64,000 nucleotides of DNA from Zeaxanthinibacter sp. PT1 (GCF_028464225.1 NZ_JAQPCN010000001.1:806001-870000), one strand, 5' to 3'. Counted from the first letter of the stretch, positions 17,280 through 26,543 are shown. Program-made: numbers and translations. Notes: generated by a model not told the origin, from the letters alone.

Positions 17280-19862
17280 ATGAAGATAAACATCACTTTT
17301 ATCCTGGCCCTCACCGCACTGTTGCTGGTGCATTCCGGTTTTGCACAGACTCCGGTCAATTCCTCCGTGGAAGCGAATAATGGAATAGCGTCAGTTTCAT
17401 ACGCTTCTCATGATGCGCGCACAGGCCGAACCAATGGTGACGAGCGGGATAATGAAGATTTCATCGATGAAGCTAAGAGGTATAAGATTCTTACCCGGAA
17501 ATTTGACCACCTGCCCGAATACAAAAATGGATATTATATTGTTGCCGGAGTATTCGGAGAGCGTTCCAATGCCAGGAAATCAGTCAGGAACTTAAATAAT
17601 AAAGGGTTTGAGGCCGATTTCATCTTTAATCCTTCTAATAAGATGCACTACGTGTTCCTACAACATAATGCCCGTTGGCAGGACGCGATAGAAGCCTGCA
17701 ATTCCAAACTGGATAACAGCTATGGTTCCACGACTTGGATACTGCAAATGGCAAACCCGGTTCAGGATCGTGAATCTTTGGTTAAAGCAGCTGTGGAAAC
17801 CGAACAGATGGTACTAAGGCGCGAATTACAGGAGGTTCAGGTTCCCAATACGGCACTGAAGAAGAAAATAGCCCAGGTAAAAGAACGTGATCTCAATACG
17901 CCGACCACCGTTAAAGAGTCTTTTCTGAAGGCCAGCAGCCCTTCGGCATATGACGATAGTCCTACGTCTAAACTCCTCATGAAAGCCGACCAGTATTTTA
18001 ACAAAATGTGGTATGCAGAGGCGGCGGAACTGTATGAATTGGCATTAGAAGATAGCGAAAACCATTCTTTCAAAACCATAGAACGAGTAGGAGACGCCCA
18101 TTACTACAACACCAATATGGAACGGGCCTATTACTGGTATGATATGTTGTACGACAAGTACAAGAAGGAAATGAGCACAGATAATATATTTAAATACGCA
18201 CATTCACTGAAAGGTACCGGTAAATACAGCCGGGCAAAGCGCCTGATGCGTCTTTACAATAAGGAACTCGAGAAACAGGATCAGAACCGCAACGGTAACA
18301 TCCGCAGGGAGACCCGGGGTGAAGTGGTTTTAGACAATATCCTGAACAGTGAAAGCCTGATGGAGGTCAAGAACCTGGACATCAATTCCAAATATTCAGA
18401 TTTCAGCCCCATGAGATACGGGGAAGATCAGCTACTTTTTGCCTCCGCCGCAGATTCTTCTTTTTTCAGCACCCGGAGATACAAATGGAACAACCAACCC
18501 TACCTGGACCTGTACGTGGCGAAAATGAATGAAGAAAGCCAGGAAGTAAGGGATGCGGTTAAATTTGACAAGACCGTAAATACCAAATACCACGAAGCCT
18601 CTGTAACCTTCTCCCCTGATCAGAAAACCATTTACTTTACAAGGAATAATTACGGGAAAAAACTGAAGAGGGATAAACACGGGGTAAACCACCTAAAAAT
18701 ATACCGATCGGTTAAAACCGAGAAAGGATGGACGGAAGCGGAACCATTATCATTTACAAGTGATGATTATTCTACCGGTCATCCTGCCTTGAGCCCGGAC
18801 GGAAAACAGATGTACTTTGTCTCTGATATGCCCGGTACCATAGGCGCCACCGATATCTTTGTTGTGGACGTACGGGAAGACGGCAGTTTTTCAGATCCCA
18901 GGAACCTCGGCCCGGAAATCAATACAGACCGGAAAGAGATGTTCCCTTTTATCAATAATGACAAACTCTATTTTTCATCAGACGGGCATGTTGGCCTGGG
19001 TGGACTGGACATTTTTGAAGTAGCCTTTAACCAGGAAGATGGCTTCCTGGAAGTCAGGAATATGGGCCGTCCTGTAAACAGTAACAAAGACGATTTCTCT
19101 TTTATCATTGATGAGGAGACACAGAAAGGATTTTTTGCCTCTAACAGGAGCGGAGGGAAAGGAGACGACGATATTTATTCCTTCAAGAAACTGATCCCGG
19201 AAGAGGTCAACGAGAATGCCATTGCCGGTATCGTAACCGAGATCGTCAACGGGGAAGTGGTCCCAGAAGCCCTGGTAACCCTCCTGGACGAAAACAACAG
19301 GACACTGAAAGAGGTGGTGACCGAGGCCGATGGATCTTTCGTATTTGAAGAACTGGATGGGAATACCAAGTATTCCATAAAGGTCAGTAAAGAGAGTTAT
19401 TTTGAAAGTAATTCGGTCGTAAGCACCCTGGATAATCAACGGATAGACACCTCTGTTGAGCTGAAAAAACTGGAAGAACTGATCGCAGTGGAAGACGGGA
19501 TCCGTAAAATTAAAATGGATATGATCTATTTTGATTTTGACAAATTCAATATCCGTCAGGATGCATCAGAGGAGTTGGACAAACTGGTCGCTATCCTCAA
19601 TGAGTACCCCAGTATGGTGATAAAGATCGAATCGCATACGGATTCCCGTGGGCCTAAGGTTTATAATACTTACCTATCTGACAAAAGAGCTAAGTCTACA
19701 AGGGATTACCTGGTTTCCCAGGGAATTGATCCTAAGCGTATACAGAGTGCTATAGGCTATGGTGAAGACCGACTGCTCAACAATTGTGATGGCAGTGTGA
19801 GATGCAGCAGTCAGCAGCACCAGCTGAACAGGAGATCCGAATTTATCATCGTGGATATGTAA
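17280..19862 (+). CDS. SPOR/TPR/beta-propeller/OmpA periplasmic protein, PorE-like
   Basis: An 860-residue protein. The ATG at 17280 is chosen over an in-frame TTG at 17247 because a clean signal peptide follows directly (MKINITFILALTALLL, ending GFAQ). Domains: SPOR-like module at about 78-160 (GYYIVAGVF ... NPSNKMHYVFLQ), TPR helices at about 235-340, PD40/WD40-like propeller blades at about 375-620 (SPDQKTIYFTRNN, SPDGKQMYFVSDM), a carboxypeptidase-regulatory-like fold at about 655-735, and an OmpA peptidoglycan-binding domain at about 760-860 (YFDFDKFNI, SHTDSRG, LSDKRAKS). P. gingivalis PorE has TPR, propeller, CRD and OmpA domains and tethers the T9SS ring to peptidoglycan. The added SPOR module is noteworthy. 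Confidence 0.88.
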   Translation: MKINITFILALTALLLVHSGFAQTPVNSSVEANNGIASVSYASHDARTGRTNGDERDNEDFIDEAKRYKILTRKFDHLPEYKNGYYIVAGVFGERSNARKSVRNLNNKGFEADFIFNPSNKMHYVFLQHNARWQDAIEACNSKLDNSYGSTTWILQMANPVQDRESLVKAAVETEQMVLRRELQEVQVPNTALKKKIAQVKERDLNTPTTVKESFLKASSPSAYDDSPTSKLLMKADQYFNKMWYAEAAELYELALEDSENHSFKTIERVGDAHYYNTNMERAYYWYDMLYDKYKKEMSTDNIFKYAHSLKGTGKYSRAKRLMRLYNKELEKQDQNRNGNIRRETRGEVVLDNILNSESLMEVKNLDINSKYSDFSPMRYGEDQLLFASAADSSFFSTRRYKWNNQPYLDLYVAKMNEESQEVRDAVKFDKTVNTKYHEASVTFSPDQKTIYFTRNNYGKKLKRDKHGVNHLKIYRSVKTEKGWTEAEPLSFTSDDYSTGHPALSPDGKQMYFVSDMPGTIGATDIFVVDVREDGSFSDPRNLGPEINTDRKEMFPFINNDKLYFSSDGHVGLGGLDIFEVAFNQEDGFLEVRNMGRPVNSNKDDFSFIIDEETQKGFFASNRSGGKGDDDIYSFKKLIPEEVNENAIAGIVTEIVNGEVVPEALVTLLDENNRTLKEVVTEADGSFVFEELDGNTKYSIKVSKESYFESNSVVSTLDNQRIDTSVELKKLEELIAVEDGIRKIKMDMIYFDFDKFNIRQDASEELDKLVAILNEYPSMVIKIESHTDSRGPKVYNTYLSDKRAKSTRDYLVSQGIDPKRIQSAIGYGEDRLLNNCDGSVRCSSQQHQLNRRSEFIIVDM

Positions 19863-19907
19863 GAATTCATTTTAAATATCAAAGATTAAATCCTTAACCA
19901 ACCTAAG

Positions 19908-19937
19908 CCGTGCAAAGAAATTTGGACGGTTTTTTTA
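19908..19937 (+). terminator. Weak terminator after the PorE-like gene
   Basis: An imperfect short stem (CCGTGC / GGACGG, one mismatch) is followed by a run of seven T, about 45 nt after the stop codon. Confidence 0.4.
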
Positions 19938-20072
19938 TTTACTTACCACACTGTGCCGCGGCCCGGAATGACCTTTAACCACTTTAACCCCTTGTTTTGC
20001 AACAAATTAAAGGGTCTTGAATACTTTAACTATCTCATTTAGAGTTATATATACTCATACCGGTTACCCCCC

Positions 20073-20240
20073 ATGAAGCAGTTTGCGATTATTAGAGAGC
20101 TTTACCTGAACGCCTTCAGGGATATCGGTAATTTCCTGGTGCGAAATTACTTCAGGTTATTCTCCTGGTTCTGTTTTATGTTGTTCGCTATTGTCTTGTA
20201 CGCTTTTGTATATCGCTTGATGACCGGCTATGCTTTTTAA
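20073..20240 (+). CDS. Small membrane protein of 55 residues (DUF6747-like)
   Basis: A short open frame of 55 residues starting MKQFAIIRELYLNAF and ending YRLMTGYAF. It has one strong hydrophobic helix (about 28-48, containing FSWFCFMLFAIVLYAF) after a basic, aromatic amphipathic N-terminus. From memory it matches a small family confined to Flavobacteriaceae, catalogued I believe as DUF6747; the function is unknown. It is followed by a strong bidirectional terminator, which supports a real transcription unit. It stands alone between convergent neighbours. Confidence 0.75.
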   Translation: MKQFAIIRELYLNAFRDIGNFLVRNYFRLFSWFCFMLFAIVLYAFVYRLMTGYAF

Positions 20241-20260
20241 GCCTGCCCGAGTCATAAAAA

Positions 20261-20291
20261 AACGCCCTCAGAGGGGCGTTTTATATTTTTT
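20261..20291. terminator. Bidirectional terminator
   Basis: A 7-bp stem (AACGCCC / GGGCGTT) with a 6-nt loop, preceded by a run of A and followed by a T-rich tract. It can serve the small membrane protein gene on the plus strand and the DUF4837 gene on the minus strand. Confidence 0.85.
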
Positions 20292-20351
20292 AATCACAAG
20301 GGGCGCTCGATCATTCAGCCGTCTTAAAACGGCTTATATAAGCCTTCAGCT

Positions 20352-21356
20352 CTACATGGCTGTCTCGGGTTTGGCGGTCTTGAATTCCAGGGTCTTCAGA
20401 ATAGCCTCCAATTCGAACATATAGTCCCTTTTATTGGTTGATGGTGCAAAGGTAAACCCTTCCAGTACCACCTTGCGGTTATTATCCGGGTCATCTATGA
20501 TATAGGTCAAGAAAGGCCCTGCCATGGGGTAATTTTCTATCTCCCAGATTCCCCTGACCTCAAGAGCGTCCATCCCGGCCACCTGGGTGGAATACACATG
20601 GGGAGCAAAAGCCTTTTCCGTAGAGAGGTAAGTCGTTTTCCCGGGGATATCCGGTCCAGGCACAAATTTCTTTCCGATAGAATCGCGCATTTTCACAATA
20701 TCCTTCACCAGGGTGGTATCGTTGTCAAAATAATCTGCCGGCATGGTGTAAGCGAGGATATTCATGGTGCCTTTCTGAATTTCGCGATCTATCCATACAA
20801 AATTCTCTTCTTCCTTACCTACTTTATAGATAAGGGGCAGATCCAGGCTTAATCCAAATTTATCTCGTAGTACGGTCCCTTTATTAAGAGAGCGCCTGAA
20901 CCTGCTCTGGGTTTCCTCAATTTCCTGTTGCTTAAAGGCAGCGATCATGGGTTCGGCTTCCTTTTTCAGGTTTTCGATAAGCTGATCTTTACTAGGTGCT
21001 TTCACCACAGCCACGATCTGAGGCCTGGCGTATACATCCTTTTTAAAATGAGCGACACTCACACTATCTATACTGACAAACAGAACGGAACGCCTGTGCC
21101 TGGTAGTCCCTGTGAATACGCGTTGTGGCATATGCTCTATGTTAAAAAGCGGCTCTTCCCAGGTCAGCCCTACGGCCGGTGCGGCAAAAATAGCGCGAAC
21201 ACTGTCTCCTACAGCACTTTCCCATAGTTGATTTTCCATAACCACAGAAAGGTTATTGATGGAACCCAGGGATTCCGGTTTGTATTTTTTCTTTTCTTTC
21301 TCTTCGCATGCGGTGAATAAGAAAAGTAAAGCCAATAATGTTCCCAGGTATTTCAT
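20352..21356 (-). CDS. DUF4837-family lipoprotein
   Basis: A 334-residue lipoprotein. The ATG at 21356 is preferred over 21386 because it directly precedes the signal MKYLGTLLALLFLFTAC, whose lipobox cysteine is residue 17. The body is a mixed alpha/beta domain with the segments SVVMENQLWESAVGDSVR and ENFVWIDREIQKGTMNILAYT, a pattern I associate with DUF4837 of Bacteroidota. Function is unknown. It lies 13 nt downstream of the MltD-like transglycosylase gene, so the two probably act together in envelope maintenance; that is inference. Confidence 0.8.
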   Translation of the reverse strand: MKYLGTLLALLFLFTACEEKEKKKYKPESLGSINNLSVVMENQLWESAVGDSVRAIFAAPAVGLTWEEPLFNIEHMPQRVFTGTTRHRRSVLFVSIDSVSVAHFKKDVYARPQIVAVVKAPSKDQLIENLKKEAEPMIAAFKQQEIEETQSRFRRSLNKGTVLRDKFGLSLDLPLIYKVGKEEENFVWIDREIQKGTMNILAYTMPADYFDNDTTLVKDIVKMRDSIGKKFVPGPDIPGKTTYLSTEKAFAPHVYSTQVAGMDALEVRGIWEIENYPMAGPFLTYIIDDPDNNRKVVLEGFTFAPSTNKRDYMFELEAILKTLEFKTAKPETAM

Positions 21357-21369
21357 TTTCGTTTTGTGT

Positions 21370-22974
21370 TTAAGAAGAGCATTCACATAATTTAAGGCGG
21401 GTACCGGGAATCAGGTTATTATTCCGCAACCCGTTCCATTTCTTTAGGTTATCAATTGTTATGCCAGGATATTTCTGTGATATGGTCCAGAGCGAATCCC
21501 CTTTTTGTACTACATGGGTCTTAGCCCCACCGGATGAACCGGAATTACCCGAAGAACGCGGTGTTGTTGTAGTTACCGGGTTCCTGGCGAATATAGTAAG
21601 TCTCTGGCCTACCCTGATATTATTGCTCCGAAGGCCGTTCCATCGTTTAATCTGGCTAACTCCGACCCCGTATCGCTCTGCGATCTTCCCGAGGTAATCC
21701 CCGCTGCGCACCTTATACCTGATCCGTTCCTCGGCTTGAACCAGTTGGGGAATCGGTTTTTCACGTTCGGCCAGTTCCTTTTCCACATGGGCGTAAATCG
21801 CCGGTTCGTTATTGACGAATTTGCCAACGGCCCATTTGGGCAGGCGAAGCACATGGGTCTTTCCTTCAATCTTAGGGATGATGTTCAGTTTATAAGAAGG
21901 GTTCAGGGTTTTCAGGTCTTCCTCGCTCACCCCGACCAACTCCGAGATTTGCTCAAAAGTGATCATCTGTTTTACGTGTACCGTATCGGTTTCAAAGTAA
22001 GGCCGATCAGCCTTTTTGATCTGCAGTTTGTGCTCATCTGCGTATTCAAAAAGATACATGGTCGCTAAAAATGCCGGGACATAACCCGCCGTTTCCCTGG
22101 GCAGGTTCCTCCTGATGTTCCAGTAATTCTTCTGTCCTCCCGATCGTCGTATGGCCTTGTTAACGTTCCCGGGGCCCGAGTTATAGGCTGCAAGGGCCAG
22201 GTCCCAGTCCCCGAATATATCGTATAGTTTGGACAGGTATTGGCAAGCTGCTTCCGTAGATTGGATGGGATCACTGCGTTCATCCACATAACTGCTCACA
22301 TCCAGCTTATACATTTTACCGGTCCCGTACATAAACTGCCAGAGCCCGGTAGCACCCACCCGTGATTTTGCCCTTGGGTTCAGCGCAGATTCTACAATGG
22401 CCAGGTATTTGAGTTCAAGGGGAATATTGTATTTATCCAGGGCCTGTTCAAACATGGGGAAATAGAACTGGCTGCTGGTTAGCATTCGTTCCATCAGGCC
22501 TCGCTTTCGCAAAAGGAAGGAATTGATCACGTTTTCCAGCGAAGGGTTGTACTCTACGTTAAAAGGTGTCTTCTCGTTTAACAGGGCCAACCTTTTCTTA
22601 AGGGTCTCCGTATCAACGGCTTTATAGGCCGGGTCCACGGTGTCCAGGTTAATAACTGTTTCCTGTATTTCGTTATAATACGAGGCGTTCTCACTTAACT
22701 CCTTCAACCAGAGGCTGTCGTATTTTGCGGCTTCTGCAAAGTCCTCCAGGAGATACCCTTCTCGTCCCGATGTCCCGCTGACTCCCTCTTCTCCCGGGAG
22801 TACAACTTTTTTCAATTCGAGCTGTTCAAGCTCGGCTTCAGCAATGGCAATACTATCGGTCAGTCTTTCCTTATCTGACTTCTCGTTCCGCTCACTGTCT
22901 GCCTGTTGAGCGAGGACGGGAAAAGAGAGTAGCAGCAAGGCAGTACTCCAACGGATATTGAGTTTTGTGTTCAT
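21370..22974 (-). CDS. Membrane-bound lytic transglycosylase of MltD type with two LysM domains
   Basis: A 534-residue exported protein (signal ends VLAQQ). An SLT lysozyme-like domain occupies about 150-300, with the catalytic glutamate in AIVESALNPRAKSRVGATG and the LWQFM and AAYNSGPGNV motifs characteristic of MltD. Two LysM modules follow at about 415-462 (YKVRSGDYLGKIAERYG) and about 485-531 (HVVQKGDSLWTISQKYPG). It cleaves the glycan strands of peptidoglycan with 1,6-anhydro formation. It is the first gene of a two-gene unit with the DUF4837 lipoprotein. Confidence 0.93.
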   Translation of the reverse strand: MNTKLNIRWSTALLLLSFPVLAQQADSERNEKSDKERLTDSIAIAEAELEQLELKKVVLPGEEGVSGTSGREGYLLEDFAEAAKYDSLWLKELSENASYYNEIQETVINLDTVDPAYKAVDTETLKKRLALLNEKTPFNVEYNPSLENVINSFLLRKRGLMERMLTSSQFYFPMFEQALDKYNIPLELKYLAIVESALNPRAKSRVGATGLWQFMYGTGKMYKLDVSSYVDERSDPIQSTEAACQYLSKLYDIFGDWDLALAAYNSGPGNVNKAIRRSGGQKNYWNIRRNLPRETAGYVPAFLATMYLFEYADEHKLQIKKADRPYFETDTVHVKQMITFEQISELVGVSEEDLKTLNPSYKLNIIPKIEGKTHVLRLPKWAVGKFVNNEPAIYAHVEKELAEREKPIPQLVQAEERIRYKVRSGDYLGKIAERYGVGVSQIKRWNGLRSNNIRVGQRLTIFARNPVTTTTPRSSGNSGSSGGAKTHVVQKGDSLWTISQKYPGITIDNLKKWNGLRNNNLIPGTRLKLCECSS

Positions 22975-23087
22975 GTAGCTTTTCTTTGATTCAGAGCGGG
23001 TTACTAAAATCGGGTTTTTTCCTGAAATTCAGAAATATCTGCCATCCCGGGAAATAAGTAGGTGTACTACAGCTAATAACGTGATGC

Positions 23088-24278
23088 TTACGCTGTTATT
23101 GCGGCTATTCCAGGGAGGGTTTTCCCTTCCAGGCTCTCCAGCATAGCACCGCCCCCGGTAGAGACATAGCTTACCTTATCTTCAAATCCAAATTGCTTTA
23201 CGGCCGCAACGGAATCACCACCGCCAACCAGGGAAAAGGCCCCGGCCTTTGTGGCCTCGTCTATATAATTACCTACAGCAATAGTGCCCTTGGCAAAGTT
23301 TGGCATTTCAAACACACCAACAGGACCGTTCCAGAGGATGGTCTTTGATTTCAGGATGACTTCTTTAAAACGTTTCAGGGTTTCAGGACCGGCATCCAGT
23401 CCCTGCCAGCCTTCCGGGATTTCGTTTACGGCTACTACCTTAGTATTGGCATCGTTACTGAAATCATCCGCGGCCACAACATCGACCGGTAGATGTACCT
23501 CTACTCCTTTTGTCTTTGCTTTCTCTAGAATTTCCATGGCCAGGTCCTGCTTATCGTCCTCACAAATAGAGTCCCCTACTTTCCCCCCTTGTGCTTTCAC
23601 AAAAGTGTAGGTCATACCCCCGCCGATAATCAGGTGATCAATCTTATCCAGGATATTCTCTATAATCGTGATTTTCGAAGAAACTTTGGCTCCTCCCAGT
23701 ACAGCAGTGACGGGTTTCTCCCCGGTCTCCATCACCTTTTTTATGGCGGCGATCTCCTTGGCCATCAGGTAGCCAAAACACTTGGCACCTTCAAAATACT
23801 GGGCGATGATGGTTGTGGAGGCATGCGCCCTGTGCGCGGTTCCAAAGGCATCATTTACATAAATATCCCCCAGCTTTGCCAGTTCCTTTGCAAATGCAGT
23901 ATCGCCGGATTCCTCTTCTGAATGGAACCTTAGGTTCTCCAAAAGCAGTATCTCACCGCTTTTCAGTTCTTGAACGGCCTTTTGTGCTTCTTCCCCAATA
24001 CAGTCCTCTACGAATTTAACCCTGACCCCTAGAATCTCGGATGCCTTATCAAGCACGTGCTTTAGGGACATGTCCGGGTTAGACTTCCCTTTGGGCCTAC
24101 CGAGGTGACTCATCAAGATCGCACTTCCTCCATCTTCAAGAATCTTAAGAATTGTAGGGCGGGCAGCCTCTATCCTGTTCGTATCTGTTACCTCGAAACT
24201 ATCATTCAGTGGTACATTGAAATCTACCCTTATGAGCGCTTTCTTTCCATCAAAGTTAAAATCATCTATAGTCGTCAT
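23088..24278 (-). CDS. pgk: Phosphoglycerate kinase
   Basis: A glycolytic kinase of 396 residues from the ATG at 24278; the frame is open further upstream, but MTTIDDFNF is the family start and lies 24 nt after a -7 box. Signatures: [58 protein letters not shown] and the C-terminal [10 protein letters not shown]. It transfers the acyl phosphate of 1,3-bisphosphoglycerate to ADP. It is monocistronic and divergent from holB. Confidence 0.97.
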   Translation of the reverse strand: MTTIDDFNFDGKKALIRVDFNVPLNDSFEVTDTNRIEAARPTILKILEDGGSAILMSHLGRPKGKSNPDMSLKHVLDKASEILGVRVKFVEDCIGEEAQKAVQELKSGEILLLENLRFHSEEESGDTAFAKELAKLGDIYVNDAFGTAHRAHASTTIIAQYFEGAKCFGYLMAKEIAAIKKVMETGEKPVTAVLGGAKVSSKITIIENILDKIDHLIIGGGMTYTFVKAQGGKVGDSICEDDKQDLAMEILEKAKTKGVEVHLPVDVVAADDFSNDANTKVVAVNEIPEGWQGLDAGPETLKRFKEVILKSKTILWNGPVGVFEMPNFAKGTIAVGNYIDEATKAGAFSLVGGGDSVAAVKQFGFEDKVSYVSTGGGAMLESLEGKTLPGIAAITA

Positions 24279-24302
24279 CGCTGTATATTTAATTAAGAAA
24301 AA

Positions 24303-24310
24303 CAAATGTA
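24303..24310 (-). promoter_or_regulatory. -7 promoter box TACATTTG of pgk
   Basis: Exact TAnnTTTG match on the minus strand, 24 nt before the pgk ATG. Confidence 0.55.
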
Positions 24311-24377
24311 AAGATTTATGCGGGCTACATGAAGTGACGCCAGTATTTATTTGGTATGCAGAAAATATCAAATACCC

Positions 24378-24385
24378 TATCTTTG
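24378..24385 (+). promoter_or_regulatory. -7 promoter box TATCTTTG of holB
   Basis: Exact TAnnTTTG match with only six bases (GCCCCT) before the ATG at 24392, leaving no room for a ribosome-binding site. Confidence 0.55.
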
Positions 24386-24391
24386 GCCCCT

Positions 24392-25537
24392 ATGAAGTTT
24401 AATGAAGTCCTGGGATTAACGCACATAAAACGTCACCTTACCACTAGTGCAGACGCAGGGAGAATTCCCCATGCGCAATTGCTGGTCGGCCCGGAGGGTA
24501 GCGGCACCTTGCCCATTGCCCTGGCCTATGCGCAATACTTGCTTTGTGGTAATACAGGAGGAGAAAACGAACCTGATTCTTCGGCTTGTAACAGCAAATG
24601 CAATAATCTTACACACCCGGATCTTCACTTCGCATTCCCTGTGGCTAAAAGGGATAAGGATCACCCGGTTAGCAGCCATTTCTTACCGGAATGGAGGGAA
24701 TTCCTGAAAGAACAGCCCTACGGGAACCTGTTTGATTGGTATCGCTTGATTGGCATTGAAAAAAAGCAAGGCAGGATCGGGGTGGATGAAGCCCACGATA
24801 TCGTTAAGAAATTATCCCTGAAATCTTACGAAGGAGGATACAAGGTAATGATCATCTGGATGGCGGAAGCGATGAATATAGACGCCTCTAATAAACTGCT
24901 GAAACTGATTGAAGAACCCCCGGCAAAAACAATATTCCTTTTTATAACAGAAGACGAATCACAATTGTTGCAGACTATTCGTTCGCGTTGCCAGCTGATC
25001 CACTTCCCCCCCCTGGCCGAAGAGGCTATCGCAGACGCCCTTGTAGCCAATGGTCTAGAAAGGCAGGAAGCCCTGAGACTCGCACACGAGTCTAACGGGA
25101 ACTACAATAAGGCCCTGGACCTGATGAACCATGATTCCGAGGACCTGGTTTTTGAAAAATGGTTTATTCAATGGGTCCGCTCTGCCTTTAAAGCGAAAGG
25201 CAATAAGGCCGCCATTCACGATCTGATCCTCTGGAGTGAAGAGGTCTCCAGGACCGGACGTGAGACTCAGAAAAATTTCCTTCGCTACTGCTTAACCGTG
25301 ATACGCCAAGCCATGCTTTTGAATTATAACGCTGCCCCGCTGGCTTACCTGCGTATGCATTCGGAGGATTTTAAACTGGAGAAATTTGCTCCTTTTGTTC
25401 ACGAAAATAATGTTGAAGCCCTGGTCAGTGAACTGGAAGATGCCATGTACCACATAGAACGCAATGGCAATTCCAAGATAATTTTTACAGACCTATCTAT
25501 AAAACTCACACGGCTGTTACATAAAAAAGCCGCCTAA
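24392..25537 (+). CDS. holB: DNA polymerase III delta' subunit
   Basis: A 381-residue clamp-loader subunit. The ATG at 24392 is chosen because MKFNEVLGLTHIKRHL is the family N-terminus. The degenerate P-loop GPEGSGTLP lacks the lysine, as expected for delta', which does not hydrolyse ATP. Cysteines in LLCGN and CNSKCNN fit the zinc module. KVMIIWMAEAMN and NKLLKLIEEPP follow, then TIRSRCQLIHFPPL, the sensor region. It loads the sliding clamp with the gamma/tau and delta subunits. The DoxX-like gene starts 3 nt after its stop. Confidence 0.93.
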   Translation: MKFNEVLGLTHIKRHLTTSADAGRIPHAQLLVGPEGSGTLPIALAYAQYLLCGNTGGENEPDSSACNSKCNNLTHPDLHFAFPVAKRDKDHPVSSHFLPEWREFLKEQPYGNLFDWYRLIGIEKKQGRIGVDEAHDIVKKLSLKSYEGGYKVMIIWMAEAMNIDASNKLLKLIEEPPAKTIFLFITEDESQLLQTIRSRCQLIHFPPLAEEAIADALVANGLERQEALRLAHESNGNYNKALDLMNHDSEDLVFEKWFIQWVRSAFKAKGNKAAIHDLILWSEEVSRTGRETQKNFLRYCLTVIRQAMLLNYNAAPLAYLRMHSEDFKLEKFAPFVHENNVEALVSELEDAMYHIERNGNSKIIFTDLSIKLTRLLHKKAA

Positions 25538-25540
25538 ACC

Positions 25541-25951
25541 ATGCATAATATGAATCCATTTTTGATGTATACCACAGAGATACTCATCCTGATTTTCCTC
25601 ATCATCACCTTTTTGCAAAGTGCTATTGATAAAGTGATCGACTGGTCCGGGAACCTGGGCTGGTTGACGGGTCATTTTGAAGCAACACCCCTGGCCAAAA
25701 TGGTTCCGGTTCTGCTGATGACAGTCTTATTAACGGAGATGGCCGCGGGAATATTCTGTGCCGTTGGGATCTACCAGATCGTTGTGGAAGGAGAAAAGAC
25801 CATGGCCTTTTACGGCGCGGTTCTGTCCTGTATAGCGTTACTGATGCTTTTATTCGGGCAGCGCCTGGCAAAGGATTACGAAGGTGCAAAGACAATCGCC
25901 GTTTACTTTATCCCTGCCATATTCTTGGTTTACCTGCTACAGGCAGTTTAA
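25541..25951 (+). CDS. DoxX-like integral membrane protein
   Basis: A 136-residue protein with four predicted transmembrane helices (about 8-27, 52-75, 85-106 and 115-134) and the short loop FLQSAIDKVIDWSGNLGWL after helix 1, a pattern seen in DoxX-related proteins. Function in the cell is unknown; relatives are linked to redox or sulphur metabolism, but nothing here shows that. It follows holB by 3 nt and ends at a strong terminator. Confidence 0.7.
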   Translation: MHNMNPFLMYTTEILILIFLIITFLQSAIDKVIDWSGNLGWLTGHFEATPLAKMVPVLLMTVLLTEMAAGIFCAVGIYQIVVEGEKTMAFYGAVLSCIALLMLLFGQRLAKDYEGAKTIAVYFIPAIFLVYLLQAV

Positions 25952-25971
25952 TACAGCATTTGCAGCAAATA

Positions 25972-25996
25972 AAAAAGGGCCATAAAGGCCCTTTTT
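25972..25996. terminator. Bidirectional terminator between the DoxX-like and Skp-like genes
   Basis: A GGGCC / GGCCC stem flanked by six A and five T with a 5-nt loop. It lies between convergent genes and should work in both directions. Confidence 0.9.
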
Positions 25997-26014
25997 CTTT
26001 TACGTAATAAATAC

Positions 26015-26524
26015 TTATTCGCTCTTGTAGGCTTCGTTCAGGACTTTCAGGATATCCTCGGTGAGGTCCTTGTCCTCTTCACCGTATAGAACACTTCCGC
26101 CATCACCGCCTCCAAGGATGAATGTATAGCCGTTGTCTTCGCCATATTCACGAACTACTTTCCGTACTTTATTGACCAAGCTATCCATTTCTGTCTGGCC
26201 CTGCATCTGCATCTGTTGTTCTGCCATTTGCAACTGCTGCCCGATCTGCTGTCCGCGCTGTTGAAGCTTCCCGTATTCTTCCTGGGCTTTCTGCTGTGAC
26301 ATTTTCTGAGCCTCTGATTGGAAAGCCTGCGCCTCTGCCTGGAAGGCTTGTGAAATACTGTCTCTTTTCTTGGTGAGGCTATCTGTACGCGTTTTATACT
26401 TTGCTTCGATATCCATTTTTTCCTGGTATCCGTCCATCAGCTTTACGCTGTCGACATATCCGATCTTTTGCTCCTGGCAACCGATCAATCCAAAAAGGGC
26501 AATTGCAATTAAAAAGTGTTTCAT
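26015..26524 (-). CDS. Skp/OmpH-family lipoprotein chaperone
   Basis: A 169-residue protein from the ATG at 26524, chosen because it opens the lipoprotein signal MKHFLIAIALFGLIGC (lipobox LIGC). After the OmpH-type start KIGYVDSVKLMDGYQE there is a long Gln/Glu-rich coiled coil (about 40-115), then a compact C-terminal segment with YTFILGGGDGGSVLYG. Skp proteins are periplasmic holdases for outer-membrane proteins; a lipidated form is common in Bacteroidota. The 249 nt upstream, to the methyltransferase stop at 26774, hold two -7 boxes and nothing else recognisable. Confidence 0.85.
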   Translation of the reverse strand: MKHFLIAIALFGLIGCQEQKIGYVDSVKLMDGYQEKMDIEAKYKTRTDSLTKKRDSISQAFQAEAQAFQSEAQKMSQQKAQEEYGKLQQRGQQIGQQLQMAEQQMQMQGQTEMDSLVNKVRKVVREYGEDNGYTFILGGGDGGSVLYGEEDKDLTEDILKVLNEAYKSE

Positions 26525-26543
26525 AAGGTTTAGTTTAAGGACG

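Noticed and set aside
19995-20005. TTTTGCAACAA upstream of the small membrane protein gene, considered as a fifth copy of the TTTCACAACA element
   Set aside because: Two mismatches in the core, no second block and no -7-like box at the expected distance.
23022-23032. Inverted repeat CTGAAATTCAG downstream of pgk, considered as its terminator
   Set aside because: On the pgk strand it is followed by A, not T; the T run is on the wrong side.
24392-24560. Possible loss of function in holB because the P-loop lacks its lysine
   Set aside because: The delta' subunit family normally lacks a functional Walker A motif.
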